A stretch of DNA of 64,000 nucleotides from Picochlorum sp. 'celeri' (lineage: Eukaryota > Chlorophyta > Trebouxiophyceae): positions 744,001-808,000 of the forward strand of contig JAACMV010000020.1 in the NCBI GenBank assembly GCA_010909725.1, written 5' to 3'. The notes beneath the pieces were generated by a model, which was not told where the DNA came from, did no database searches, and saw only the letters and a program-made list of their open reading frames with translations. Shown one piece after another: positions 25,932 to 38,077 of this stretch; the stretch's first letter is position 1; each line of letters begins with the position of its first letter. Made by a program: the position numbers and the translations under genes.

Positions 25932-28066
25932 ATGCTTTCCAAAACGCATATTCGACTGGGCCATTGCGATGGGAACAGAACGCATGTAATTGCAGAACCT
26001 CACAATAGCTTTCAGCGGGTCGTGAGACCATGCAGGATTGGACGAGAAGGGCAGAGACACGTGAGTCAGAATCTTCGCTCGTGGGTTCCTATGCGTCTGA
26101 TTCGCCCAGATATGAGAACATTTGTGTCTTCATACACTGACATTGATACAAAAAAGTCGTATGAAGGGGGCAAAGTGGTCAAGGTATGCTGGGATGTTGA
26201 ATGGATGGGTGTTGTAGTCAAACGTTTACACAGGTGTGGGTGCTGCTGATGCAGGTGCCTCCGGAGAACATTCGGAATTTCTCAATCATTGCTCATATAG
26301 ATCATGGAAAGAGTACATTAGCCGATCAGCTCTTGATTAAGACTGATACTGTGGAGAATAGGGATATGCAAGCTCAATATCTGGATGGTATGGATCTGGA
26401 AAGGGAGCGCGGTATTACAATCAAATTGAATACGGCGAGGATGAAGTATGAGGCCAAGGATGGGGGGTTATATGCGCTGAATTTGATTGATACGCCTGGG
26501 CATGTTGATTTCTCGTACGAGGTGTCGCGGTCGTTGGCTGCGTGTGAAGGATGTTTGCTTGTTGTGGACGCATCACAGGGAGTTGAGGCTCAGACGTTGG
26601 CAAATGTGTATCTCGCGTTGGAGAATGATCTCGAAATTATTCCAGTGTTGAATAAAATTGATCTTCCTGGTGCTGACCCAGAACGAGTGAAGAGAGAAAT
26701 TGAAGAGGTTATTGGCTTGGACTGCTCAAATGCCATCATGGCATCAGCCAAGCAGGGATTGGGTATTGAAGATATATTGGAAGCTGTTGTAGAAAGAATT
26801 CCTCCTCCAGCGGATACGCGAGAAGAGAAGCATCGATCTTTAATTTTCGACTCGTATTATGATCCCTACAAGGGTGTTGTTGTTCAGTTTCGAGTGACAG
26901 ATGGTGCTGTGAGAAAGGGGGATGTGGTCAGGTTTATGAATACAGAATGCGAGTATGAGATTACAGAGCTGGGTGTGTTATCTCCAAAAGCTATACTGGT
27001 AGATGAGTTGTACTGTGGGGAGGTAGGGTATTTAGCAGCCTCCATCAAACAGGTGTCGGATGCAAGGGTTGGTGATACAATTACAAATGTGAAGAATCCA
27101 GCAGATGAGGTGCTTCCAGGATATACAGAAGTTCTTCCGATGGTTTTCTGTGGATTGTTCCCGACCGATGCTCAGCAATATCCGGATTTGCGTGAGGCGT
27201 TGCTTAAATTGCAGTTGAATGACTCTGCGCTGCAGTTTGAACCAGAGGTTTCATCTGCCATGGGATTTGGATTTCGCTGTGGCTTTTTAGGTTTATTGCA
27301 TATGGAAATTGTTCAAGAGCGCTTGGAGAGAGAGTACGATTTGGATCTTATTACTACAGCGCCAACAGTTGTGTTTAAATGTGAGACAACAGACCATGAA
27401 GAGCATATTGTTGATTGTCCATCAAAACTTCCAGAAGCGTCAAAGCGCGAGAATGTCTCAGAACCATACGTCAGAATGGAAATCATCACACCCAAAGAAT
27501 TTGTTGGAGCTATTATGGAACTTGCACAATCGAGAAGGGGTGAATATATTGATATGACGTATTTGACCGAAACAAGGACAACGCTCGTGTATTCCATGCC
27601 TCTTGCAGAGGTTGTGACTGACTTTTTCGATGTACTCAAGTCAAGGTCAAGAGGCTATGCTAGTATGGAGTATTCCGTGACGGGATACAAAAAGAATGAT
27701 CTTGTCCTCTTGGAGATTAAAATTAATGGCGAACCAATCGACCCACTCGCTTCGATTGTACACCGAGATCGAGCGTATGCCATGGGTAAAGCCCTGGTGA
27801 AGAAGTTGAAGGAGCTCATCCCTCGTCAACAGTTCAAAGTACCCATTCAGGCTGCTGTTGGATCCAGAGTCATTGCATCAGAAGCTATACCTGCCATGCG
27901 TAAAGATGTCCTGGCAAAATGTTATGGCGGTGATATTTCAAGAAAGAAGAAATTACTCAAGAAACAGGCAAAAGGAAAAAAGAGAATGAAGCAGTTTGGC
28001 AAGGTAGAGGTACCACAGGAAGCCTTCATGGCCGTCTTACAGGTCTCGGAAAGCGACGCAGAGTAG
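25932..28066 (+). CDS. LEPA: Plastid LepA/EF4 translation factor (two exons)
   Basis: Back-translocating GTPase of organelle ribosomes. Exon 1 25932-26183 (84 codons) encodes a basic leader; a 71-nt intron (26184-26254, GTATGC...GATGCAG) follows in phase 0; exon 2 26255-28066 encodes [20 protein letters not shown] (G1), RGITI (G2), DTPGH (G3), NKID (G4), and the LepA-specific C terminus with [13 protein letters not shown] and [13 protein letters not shown]. Total 687 residues. The sequence tracks cyanobacterial and chloroplast LepA (for example PGAEP-like [16 protein letters not shown] and [10 protein letters not shown]) better than mitochondrial Guf1, so plastid targeting is likely. Convergent with the Nudix gene. 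Confidence 0.93.
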
Positions 28067-28097
28067 AAACATATTTCATCATAATTACATACAATTA

Positions 28098-28760
28098 TTA
28101 TTCTGGATTTTTCACCCCACCAGTAAAATGAGGCATGCATCTATCAAGCGATCGCGCCAAATCCTCTGGAGTGTCTTTCCAGTCTCTTACTGCTTCAAGA
28201 ACACGATGCACCACAAGATCGTGATCAAACGCCATATCCGGAAGCGTACCACCTGTGCAGTCAAACCACTCAGCTTCAGCTGCATCATCGGCTGCCTTTG
28301 ATAGCTCTCTGACCGACGTATCCACAACTGCTCCAAACACCACAGTCACAGTCCAGCCTCGAGGATCTCTCCCAGGATTGCCAAAGGTTTCCACCTGACG
28401 CAATGGGGTTTTAAGCGCACTTTTAGGAATACTTGTTTCTTCTTCTAACTCTCGATATGCTGCGGACCACAAAGGCTCGTTCTCGTCCACGAATCCACCA
28501 GGCAAAGCCCATTTGCCAGCAAAAGGATCATTCTTGCGTTTGATCAACAAAATGTGGGGGCTCACAGGGTCGTCCGTTACCAGAGCCGCATCCACTGTCA
28601 CTGCAGGTCGTGGATACATATATGTGTACGTTCCACTGCTATCATCACCTGCCATACTGCAAATGCGTGTCCTTGTAGGGTGAGAAAATGCAACTCGCTT
28701 TGAAGCAAAGGCGTGTAACGAAACTCTTGAACCGTTCAGTATCAATCGATACAAACCCAT
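28098..28760 (-). CDS. Nudix hydrolase (ADP-ribose pyrophosphatase-like)
   Basis: 220 residues from ATG. A full Nudix box spans residues 89-111 (GFVDENE then REL and EEE), fitting G-x5-E-x7-R-E-U-x-E-E except that the later Gly is Ser. YPRPAVTVDAALVT before it and FGNPGRDPRGWTVTVVF after it are typical of the ADP-ribose/NrtR-like branch. The first 36 residues are basic with Ser and Phe, resembling a plastid or mitochondrial leader. Exact substrate (ADP-ribose, NADH, nucleotide sugar) cannot be read from sequence. Its stop is 31 bp from the LepA stop. Confidence 0.9.
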   Translation of the reverse strand: MGLYRLILNGSRVSLHAFASKRVAFSHPTRTRICSMAGDDSSGTYTYMYPRPAVTVDAALVTDDPVSPHILLIKRKNDPFAGKWALPGGFVDENEPLWSAAYRELEEETSIPKSALKTPLRQVETFGNPGRDPRGWTVTVVFGAVVDTSVRELSKAADDAAEAEWFDCTGGTLPDMAFDHDLVVHRVLEAVRDWKDTPEDLARSLDRCMPHFTGGVKNPE

Positions 28761-28983
28761 GCCCACTCATACATAGATTTCAGATACAATCGCATCGAAA
28801 GGAGTATCGTATGCACAGAGCCTATTCTAGGATTCGTAGTGCGTCCACCTGATGGGTACCAGGCGCCCTAACAAGGCGCTCAATTCCTCTCTCATGATGA
28901 TGAACGAATATGCGTTCATCAATCAATGCCCACGACCATGTTTTTAATATTATAGTATTCGAAGAAGACATCAGTGCTATGGT

Positions 28984-29292
28984 ATGTCGCCCTTGCTGCT
29001 CTTATCAAAAGCTAAACGAGTCCTGTTACGAGCACAACCGGTCAGGTGCGTCTTTCTTCCCATACATGCTGGCATTTTGTGAAACAAAATGTGTACTAAT
29101 ATAAAAACATATATATACAGGGATGCGCGTAGGCAGGTGATGGAAGTGTTGGATATTGTCAATATACCACCAGGACAGGACTTGGAATATCGTCAGAGGG
29201 CACGTGACAACGAAAAGGAAACTGAGCGTGTCATCGATCAAGCTATAGAACGATGGTGGTCGTACCATTCAAAACGATCGGCAGATCGATAG
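28984..29292 (+). CDS. Small two-exon protein of unknown function (77 aa)
   Basis: Exon 1 28984-29045 and exon 2 29121-29292 joined over a 75-nt intron (GTGCGTC...ATATACAG), giving 77 residues: MSPLLLLSKAKRVLLRAQPV at the N terminus, which looks like a mitochondrial presequence, then a highly charged helix (QDLEYRQRARDNEKETERVI) ending in IERWWSYHSKRSADR. Size and layout resemble small respiratory or mitoribosome assembly proteins, but I do not recognise the family. The stop lies 3 bp before the ATG of the next gene on the same strand, so the two may share a transcript or overlap. Confidence 0.5.
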
Positions 29293-29294
29293 CA

Positions 29295-29909
29295 ATGCCC
29301 CAAACGTTCAATCTGCCCTATTGTTGTCTTGCCACCTCGGTGCAGTTCACACAGCATCTCAGGCTTGACAAGCGGCGGGTATCTGCCCGCATATGTGCTA
29401 CAAATAAGACTGATGGCACCAATGATATGTATAAGGCGGAAGATGGATCTGGATGGCTGGAGCAAGTGGGCACCAGAATACTACTCACAGGTAGGATTTC
29501 CCAAACAGCCCTTGTTGCATTCAGGACCTGCGCATACATTTCCACTATTGGGGCAGTGGCGCTCTTTTTCCCAGACTTTATCATTCGCATATGCTCTTTC
29601 ATGTCAAGGAATACAGAGTCGCTTGCTGTCGACCCTGTCCTCGTCCGCATTGGAGGCTGTCTGGCAATCCTCTTTGGAGCATATTATTGTGGCGCAGCCA
29701 TTGATGATATGCAGGGCAACCAACCCCGTTATTTTTATATCAGCACCGTACTTGGGAGGTACTTCTTAGGCATCGTGTTTGCATGCATATACGCAAGCAC
29801 GGGATTGAAGTATGCTTGGATACTTGCTTTGGGAGTGATAAATGTTTTGAGCGGAATTGCTATGCAACGAGCTCTGATGGTGTCTTGTGATAGCTCACCC
29901 ATTAATTAA
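29295..29909 (+). CDS. Plastid-like small membrane protein, unknown function
   Basis: 204 residues from ATG 29295 (an in-frame ATG at 29253 would overlap the upstream gene by 40 bp). The first 45 residues are Ser/Arg-rich with a Cys-Ala end (SARICA), consistent with a plastid leader. Four hydrophobic segments follow (about 75-98, 118-136, 154-170, 175-190), separated by short loops. I do not recognise the family. Confidence 0.6.
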   Translation: MPQTFNLPYCCLATSVQFTQHLRLDKRRVSARICATNKTDGTNDMYKAEDGSGWLEQVGTRILLTGRISQTALVAFRTCAYISTIGAVALFFPDFIIRICSFMSRNTESLAVDPVLVRIGGCLAILFGAYYCGAAIDDMQGNQPRYFYISTVLGRYFLGIVFACIYASTGLKYAWILALGVINVLSGIAMQRALMVSCDSSPIN

Positions 29910-29974
29910 TTTGAATATTTCGTGTAAAATAGTTTTGCCACAGGCATTGATGTAACGGGTATAGCATCTGAGCA

Positions 29975-32900
29975 ATGAGGTCGAAAAGAAAACGAAAGCA
30001 AAAGGATCTTGGCTCTCTTCGTGCAAAATCTGGTGCTCAATCAACAATGTACGTCATAGTAATGCATTTCTTATATTAGTTTTTACCCATTGATATCAAT
30101 GAATGGGGTTTCCCTTGGCATTGTGCAGAGTGGATACGAATGCATGTATTCTTCCACATGCACCCGAGCCTTCTTCTGCCGCTGATCATGCCGAGGTGGA
30201 CTCGGATGGGGGCGATAAAGATGTGAAGAAGAATAAAAAGGTTTTAAGCAAGTCGCAACAGCGAAAACTGCGAAAGATCGAAGAAGAAAAGCAAAAGAGG
30301 GCACAGCGTCAGGAGGTGTTGAGTAGACTTGCTGAGCATCAGCTTGGGGATGATGCATTGCGGATTATGCGGTCTGTGGCATCGAGAGGGCAGAGTGAGT
30401 CAAAGAAAGATATGCTGAAGAGGGCATTGTACATGGAGCGTGCTGGTATCGATGTTCCAGAGGATATGAAATTGTATTCAGGGGTTGCCTCTGAGGAGCC
30501 AGAGAATGTTGCTGAAAGTGCGGAGGCTGTTGATCGACGAATAGCAGACCATCCTGAATCGCATAAAAGAAATACATGTGCACCAGAAATAGTAGAAAAA
30601 GAGGAGGAGGAGGAAGAAGAAGAAGAAGCACCGTCATCATCCTCAGAGGAAGAAGGAGATGTGGTGGGTGGCAATGTTCAACAAGATCCGTTGACAGTAA
30701 GGGACATGGTGGAGGATGCCAAGAAGGAAATTGAAATTTTGAGGAAGAACGATGATACCGATGAAGAGGATCAGCAGAGGCCAGGGGGACACGTAGAAGG
30801 ATCAAAAAATATTCAGAGAAGAGTTGTGATGGTGGAGCGTGATCCTGCAATAGAGGAGGCACGGTCCTCACTTCCAATCATTGGCATGGAGCAAGAAATT
30901 ATGGAATCTGTTTCTTATAATGATGTTCTGGTCTTATGTGGTGAGACTGGCTGCGGTAAGACGACACAAGTTCCGCAATTTCTGTATGAAGCAGGCTATA
31001 GTTTTGTCAATGATGGGATTATTGGGGTTACCCAGCCTCGTAGGGTAGCAGCGGTGAGTACCGCAACTCGAGTTGCTACAGAGCTTGGTGAGAAGATTGG
31101 TGGTGTCGTTGGCTACCATGTTCGATACGACAGGCGGATAGGAGATGCAACAAAGCTGCAATTCATGACTGATGGAATTCTTTTACGAGAGGTCCAGGAT
31201 GACTTTCTGTTGAAAAAGTATAATGTGCTAGTTATTGATGAGGCCCATGAGCGCTCATTGAATACAGATATTTTGCTGGGGATGCTGTCGCGGGTAGTCA
31301 AATTGCGCAGAAAGATGTTTGAAGAGTCAGGGGAAGAACATGGTGTTGTTCCACTCAAACTCATCATCATGAGTGCAACATTAAGGATTGCGGATTTTGT
31401 AGAGAATAAAAAACTATTCAGTGATCCACCCCCAGTGATAAATATAGATGCTCGACAATATCCTGTCGCGGTGCATTTTCAAAAGAGGACTGAGATTGAT
31501 GATTATGTGGGGACTGCCTTTAAAAAGACGTGTCAGATTCATCGAAACCTTCCGGATGGTGGGATTCTTGTGTTCTTAACAGGTCAAAGAGAAGTAGAGA
31601 CTCTCTGTAGTAAGCTTCGTAAAACGTTTGATAAGAAGAAATCAGAGCAGGTTGAGGATAAAAAGAACATTGTTGAGCAGACTGATGATATTCTTGATGG
31701 GATCGACGCAGGAGAGGTGTCTTGGGAGGATGATGACGAGGTACCTGATTCTCAAGATGACTATGAAGGTATTAGTGAAGAGGAGGAGGATGAAGAGGAG
31801 GAGGATGTGGTTGTGCTGAAGGGAGGAAATGATGGTGATGTTGAGGATGCCCTCAAGCTTGAGAAGGATCCTGCAGAGGGGCGAGCACAGCGTGTTTGGG
31901 TTCTGCCGCTTTACGCCATGCTGAAATCTGAGCAGCAAGCTCAAGTTTTCAAAGGTGCACCAGAGGGCCACCGATTGATTGTTGTTGCAACAAATATTGC
32001 AGAAACCTCCCTGACAATTCCAGGGATTCGCTATGTGGTCGATGCTGGGCGATCTAAGCAGAGACTCGTGGAGGCATCATCAGGAATCGCGAAATACGAA
32101 GTAAGATGGATTAGTAAAGCTTCTGCCGACCAGAGAGCCGGTAGATCTGGTAGGCTTGGCCCAGGACATTGTTATAGACTGTTTTCATCTGCAGTGTACA
32201 ATGATATGTTTCCTCAATTCTCTCCCCCAGAGATATATAATGTCGCGCTGGAGGGCGTTGTTTTATTGCTAAAGAGTATTGGAGTGGAAAACGTTTCTAA
32301 TTTTCCGTTTCCTTCTCCACCAGATATGGATAGTTTGGCAGCAGCTCAAAAGTGCCTGGTTTCTCTGTCTGCCCTTGACAAATCCTCGGGTTCTTTGACA
32401 GACATAGGAATGGGAATGGCACAGCTCCCTATCAGTCCGCGTCATTCGCGAATGCTTTTGGAGGTACTTCAAAATGCTGATTCCACAGAAGGACATGGTA
32501 CAGCTGTCGATGCATTGATAAAGTTTGCCATCAGGCTAACAGCAGCAATGAGTTTGGAGTCTCCCTTCATCAATGCGAGTTCTTTGCAAGATCATACTGA
32601 TGTAGACGGTAACAAAGATTCAGACAAAGAGGAGAGGAAACAAAAGGCGCAGAATTTATATGTTGCGCACTCCAAGCTTAGAGTTCCAGAGAGTGATGCA
32701 CTGAGTGTCATGAATGCACTTTGTGCATTTGAAGACAGTGGGGGCAGTTCTGCGTTTTGTCGGGATAATTTTTTAATTTTCAAGCACTTGCGCGAGGGAA
32801 TGCAACTTACAAAACAGCTTGAGCGGATAATCTCGGGTTCATCGGTACAGTTGCTGCAAATGAGAGATTTGGTAAAAACAAAAAGACCAAAGCTCACCCA

Positions 32901-33648
32901 GTCGATTGTCATTGCGTTACAGAAAGCCATCATTGCAGGATGGAGTGATCGCGTCGCAAAACGAGTCAGATCATCCCAGTATTTGAAGAAAAAAATGGAG
33001 GCAGGATCCAGAACGCGAGCGGTGCGCTATGAGAGCATTGCTCTGGATGAAGATGTATTTCTCCATCCCAATTCATCACTGCATTCAACCAGCCCAGAGT
33101 GGATTGTCTATTCAGACATTATCAAAACGGAGAAGCGAGCATACATGGTAGGATTGACAGCCATAGATCCTACTTGGATTTATCATGCTGCTGCTGCACT
33201 TTGCAGTGTATCCAAACCACTCTCTGATCCTTCGCCAAAGTATGTCTACAAGACTGATTGTGTCATGGCATGGCATGATGTCTCCTACGGACCCCTGCAA
33301 TGGCCTCTTCCTAAAATGCCTCTACCGCACCCGGAATCAAAAGAAAGAGCAGCGATATTTGGCATGGCCATTCTTGATGGAACAGTGGTTCCGCCAATGA
33401 AACAGCTCGCATCTCATCTTTCTGCATCACCAAGTATCATGGCAATGCCAGAGATGAGAGTGCATCGCAGGCTATTCGATTTCATCAAATCTTTAGAATC
33501 TCGCCATGTATATACACGGCATGATTTGAAATCTGCATGGGAATCAGATCAATCGTATCTCAAGCATGAGATCTCATCATGGGTGAAGAAGCCATCTCTG
33601 CAAATATTTGAGAAACTCTGGCCTGCAATAGTATCATCAGTATCCTGA
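29975..33648 (+). CDS. DHX37: DEAH-box RNA helicase DHX37/Dhr1 (ribosome biogenesis)
   Basis: 1197 residues from two exons: 29975-30048 (MRSKRKRKQKDLGSL...) and 30129-33648, with an 80-nt intron. Motifs: GETGCGKTTQ (about 295), DEAHERSLNTD (about 394), MSATLR (about 438), ATNIAETSLTIPG, QRAGRSGR, followed by the helicase-associated and OB-fold regions. The basic N terminus, the KSQQRKLRKIEEEK helix and the acidic insertion inside the second RecA domain (poly-Glu near 31785) are typical of DHX37/Dhr1, which releases U3 snoRNA from the small-subunit processome in the nucleolus. Acidic low-complexity tracts also occur near residues 160-190. Confidence 0.92.
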
Positions 33649-33660
33649 CACATGTAACAT

Positions 33661-34773
33661 TTATGAATTTCCAATGCCATGAATTCGCTTAACGGCGTCA
33701 ATAACTGAATCACTTTGCAGATCCCCCGCTGATGGAGGTGGACCGCTGTGAGCAGCAGGTGTTTGGGATACAACCCCCTGCAAGGTTGCAACTACTGATT
33801 TCCCCAACGCATCTGGATTATATCCTCCCTCAAGCACAAACAAAATCTTCCCATCACAATACGTGTCAGCGATACTGCTCAGAAATCCTCCCAAATACTC
33901 ATATGTCTCCTCCACCATGCACAACATGCCAAATGGATCATCTCTGTGGCCATCAAACCCAGCAGATACCATCACCAGATTTGGCTTGATCCTTTCCGCA
34001 ACTGGCTTCACAATCTCTTCCATTACTCGCACCACACTATGATGTCCTGATGCATGCTCTAAAGGGACGTTGACAGTGTACCCATGTCCTTTGCCACCTC
34101 CAACAGCATTGGCGTCATTTGGAACAAATTCAGGAGGCTCGTACACCTGTGTTTTCTCATGAATGTCCACAACACAGACATCAGAACTCTCCCAGAATAT
34201 TTCCGCAGTACCATTTCCATTATGAAGATCAAAATCAACGAGCAACACCCTTTCGATTCCATCATACTTTTCCATGGCATACCTCACAGCAATGGCGACA
34301 GAATTAAAAATACAAAAACCCAGGCTTGTTGACCCCGTAGCATGATGACCTGGAGGACGAACACATGCCATTGCTTTCGTCGTAGGCTCCTCAGAGCCAC
34401 ACACACAATCCACAAGATCCAACACGACACCAGCAGCCCTCTTGGCATCTGTCACACTGCTTTCCACTGCATACGTACACCCATCAGGATCACCGTCATC
34501 TGCCACACATAGATACGAATCTTCTTTCATGCATGCTTGTTGTACCCTGTCAACAAGTTGATCATAATATCCATGGACCACCCCAATTTCCTCCCGAGTT
34601 GCCTCTCGAGTACTAGACATCTCCTGTACCACCCCATCAACCAATGCATGTTCTTTCACATGTCTATACATTGCTTCCAACCTCCCTGGGTTCTCAATAT
34701 GAGTCTCTGGGTGTGGCAAGGTATGCTTTGGAGCCGTATAAAATCCTATTTTGATGGGCCCCATGGTACTCAT
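33661..34773 (-). CDS. Histone deacetylase, class II-like (HDA14-type)
   Basis: 370 residues from ATG. Zinc-dependent deacetylase fold: GRLEAMYRHV, VRPPGHHA with the catalytic His pair near residue 142, VDFDLHNGNGT (zinc Asp and His; the second His of the usual HH is Asn), SAGFDGHRDDP (zinc Asp), and LEGGYN with the transition-state Tyr. All catalytic positions are present. The compact single-domain form resembles plant HDA14 and bacterial acetoin-utilisation-type enzymes, whose targets include tubulin or organelle proteins. Starts MSTMGPIK; no clear targeting peptide. Its stop is 12 bp from the convergent DHX37 stop. Confidence 0.92.
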   Translation of the reverse strand: MSTMGPIKIGFYTAPKHTLPHPETHIENPGRLEAMYRHVKEHALVDGVVQEMSSTREATREEIGVVHGYYDQLVDRVQQACMKEDSYLCVADDGDPDGCTYAVESSVTDAKRAAGVVLDLVDCVCGSEEPTTKAMACVRPPGHHATGSTSLGFCIFNSVAIAVRYAMEKYDGIERVLLVDFDLHNGNGTAEIFWESSDVCVVDIHEKTQVYEPPEFVPNDANAVGGGKGHGYTVNVPLEHASGHHSVVRVMEEIVKPVAERIKPNLVMVSAGFDGHRDDPFGMLCMVEETYEYLGGFLSSIADTYCDGKILFVLEGGYNPDALGKSVVATLQGVVSQTPAAHSGPPPSAGDLQSDSVIDAVKRIHGIGNS

Positions 34774-35219
34774 GGCAAAGCTTGAGTGCAATATGTGTAG
34801 GTGTGAGTTTTATTTTTCTGCCCACAGAGGCAAGCACTCTCAGGTCTGTCGACCAATACTCTTGATACTCATAGAATGGTGGGATGAATTATTATACCCT
34901 ATACAGAAGGATTGGTATGAATTCATATGACCTCGGTCTCTTCCTTGTCAACTGGTTGTTTGTCTGCAAAATTGCTGTCTGAAAATCTTAAAATCTTAAT
35001 CACGGAAGTTTTTGCATCGGACCGAGTGGCTCAGTATTAAAAATGCTCAAACCTGCCCCCTGTAATCACACATGTCCATGTGTAAATATATATGACTCAT
35101 TTCCACCCACCAAATAAGGATCCGTGGGAACTAGTGTGAGAATCTGTGGCCTGCTGATCACATTTCGTGAACCAGGTATCATTTTCTTTGGCAGATATAT
35201 TGATGCATTGCTAGGGTAC
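34774..35219. other. Shared promoter region of divergent HDAC and glucosidase II genes
   Basis: About 445 bp. Contains AT-rich tracts near 35030-35100 but no recognisable gene or RNA. In-frame codons upstream of the glucosidase start reach back to 35124 and are taken as leader. Confidence 0.4.
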
Positions 35220-38072
35220 ATGAGTAGACATAGATCAAGTGTGCTGCGAGGGTTCATTCTCGCTATCGGCCTCTTTTGGCAGTTTGGTGGCAGTGTTGCT
35301 TTCAAGAGCGAGGACTTCAAGGTGTGTGTGATATCGATGTAGAATTCAGATTCGGTTCGTTTGGTGAGTTTTGAAGCAAGTGAATTCTCGATCTATTCCA
35401 TGCAGACATGTGATACAGCAGCGTTTTGTAAAAGACTGAGGGGTACCAAGGGGGGAGACTCCTATTATGTGGACCCAAGTTCTGTTTCTGTGCGTGATGA
35501 TAGATTGCAGGCGACTGTGTTGAACAAGAAAGATGCAAATGCTACTTTTTTGTTGACGATTTCAACGTTTGATGGTCCTGTTGTGCGTTTTCACATGACT
35601 GAGAAGAATACTGTACATGGAGACCGGTATGAGGTGCCAGATGTTGTTCTTCCTTCGTTGGAGGAGAAGACTGCGCCGTTCAAATTGGTGAAAAAATCGC
35701 ATACAATAACTAAAATTTCCCTAGGTGAATACACATTTGCGCTGAAGCATGATCCTATGAGGTTGGATGTGTCAGAGTCGATATGGGAGACAATGATGAC
35801 CTTGAATGCTGGAAACTTGTTTGCATTTGAGCATCGAAGAGAGAAAGGGGAGGAGGATCCAGCGGGATGGTGGGAAGAGAGTTTCAAGGGTCATACAGAT
35901 TCGAAAAAGCGTGGGCCTGAAGGGATTTCTTTTGATATTTCGTGGCCAGGGCAGACTGATGTGTATGGACTGCCTGAACGAGCAACCTCCCTGTCTCTGA
36001 AGGCTACTGTCGATCAGGAGGGCAATCCTTTGTCAGAGCCGTATCGATTATATAATTTGGATGTGTTTGAATACCTCGCAGAATCTCCCTTTGGTCTCTA
36101 TGGATCTATTCCAATGGTGTATGCCCACAGTTTGAAGAGCACGATGGGTGTGTTTTGGTTGAATGCCGCTGAAATGTATGTGGATGTTGCCAAAAAGAAG
36201 GATGAAGCGGGTGTCAAGACACAATGGATTAGCGAGAGTGGAGTTCTTGATTTGTTCATTATGATGGGTCCGACTCCAAAGGATGTGAGTACGCAGTATG
36301 CCATGATTACTGGAGGTACTGCACTTCCTCAGCTCTTCTCCCTGGGGTACCACCAATGTCGTTGGAATTATAAGGATGAGGAGGATGTCAGCCAAGTCGA
36401 TGCTGGTTTTGATACCCATGGTATTCCATATGATGTTTTATGGCTGGATATTGAGCACACAAATGACAAGCGCTACTTTACCTGGGATGAGAAATATTTC
36501 CCCACTCCTGTAGAAATGCAGGATGACTTGGCTTCACGAGGAAGAAAGATGGTCACTGTTGTGGATCCTCATATTAAGAAGGATGAGAACTGGGATGTGT
36601 ACAAGGAGGCAAAAGAAGGGGGTTTGTATGTCAAGGATGCTCAGGGGAATGACTATGAAGGATGGTGCTGGCCAGGGGCATCCATGTATCCAGACTGGTT
36701 GTCAGAAAAGACGCGCGATTGGTGGGCCGGTCGTTTCTCTCTTTCCACGTACAAGGGAAGTACGAAGAACTTGTACACGTGGAATGACATGAATGAGCCA
36801 TCTGTTTTCAATGGACCAGAAATTACCATGAAGAAGGATGCCCAGCATGCTGGAGATGCTGAACATAGAGACCTCCACAATGCTTTTGGGTATTTCTATC
36901 ATATGGCTACTGCAGATGGGCAGCGAAAGAGAGGATACTCCAAGGAAGTTGGTAGCGCTGATGGTGACAGACCATTTGTTTTATCTAGGGCATTCTTCGC
37001 CGGTTCTCAGCGAATTGGACCCATTTGGACAGGTGACAATGGTGCAGACTGGGACCACCTGGCAGTTTCCATCCCAATGGTTGTATCGATTGGATTAGCA
37101 GGGCTGCCTTTCAATGGGGCTGATGTGGGTGGCTTCTTTGGCAACCCTGATGCAGAGCTCCTGACACGATGGTATCAACTAGGTGCATATTATCCCTTCT
37201 TTAGAGGACACGCTCATCTCGAATCTCAGAGGAGAGAGCCATGGCTATTTGGAGAAGACACGACCAGAAGGATTAGAGAAGCCATCAGGCAGAGATACAG
37301 ACTTTTGCCATACCTGTATACACAATTTGCTCACGCCAACGTCTCAGGAACGCCCATCCTCAGGCCACTGTGGTACGAATTCCCCAACGAAGAGGGAATA
37401 TCTCACAGAGAACATGTATTTATGATGGGTCCATCATTACTTGTTGCGCCCGTGCTTCATCAAGGCTCAGACAAGGTGACTGTGACATTGTCAAATGCCC
37501 ACATTTGGTATGACATGCAAGATGGACATGCAATGCCACAGACAACCTATGACTATAGAGCCTTCCAGGTCCCATGTACACTTGATGACGGTGCAAAAGC
37601 ATACCTTAAAGGAGGCTCAATGCTCATCACGAAGGAAAGAATGCGACGATCCACAGCTGCCATGGAAAAGGATCCATACACCATCATTATTGGTCTCAGC
37701 GTGACCCAAGAAGCAGAGGGAGATGTCTACGTTGACGATGGCCATTCTTTTGCATTCCAGCGAGGCCAGTATGCGTACAGAAAGTTTGAATTCTCAAAAT
37801 ACACGCTCACGTCTCGAGCAGGCACGCTTCAGGGTGCTGCAACACCAGATCAGACATTTGCACCAGATGCTCGCATTGAGAGAATTGTCATCCTCGGACT
37901 TGGAGGCGGAGTAAACAACTGGACGGCAAAACTGAATGGTGAGGCGCTTGACGCAGGGGCATCCACCCTGCACACAAACCCCACTGGTGCCCCTCTCGCC
38001 TATGTCATCAGAGACCCCAAAATCTCATTGCTTCAGGACTGGGATATTACATTCCACAGAAAAGAAATCTGA
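35220..38072 (+). CDS. GANAB: ER glucosidase II alpha subunit (GH31)
   Basis: 922 residues from two exons: 35220-35321 encodes a signal peptide (VLRGFILAIGLFWQFGGSVA) and FKSEDFK; an 84-nt intron; then 35406-38072, beginning TCDTAAFCKRLRG, exactly the Cys-rich start of mature glucosidase II. GH31 features: nucleophile in WNDMNEPSVF (about 492), GDNGADW region carrying the acid/base (about 577), and LPYLYTQFAHAN. The enzyme trims the inner two glucoses from N-glycans in the ER and works with a beta subunit that provides ER retention, which is why it lacks a KDEL end. Convergent with the GT31 gene, stops 5 bp apart. Confidence 0.94.
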
Positions 38073-38077
38073 TATCA

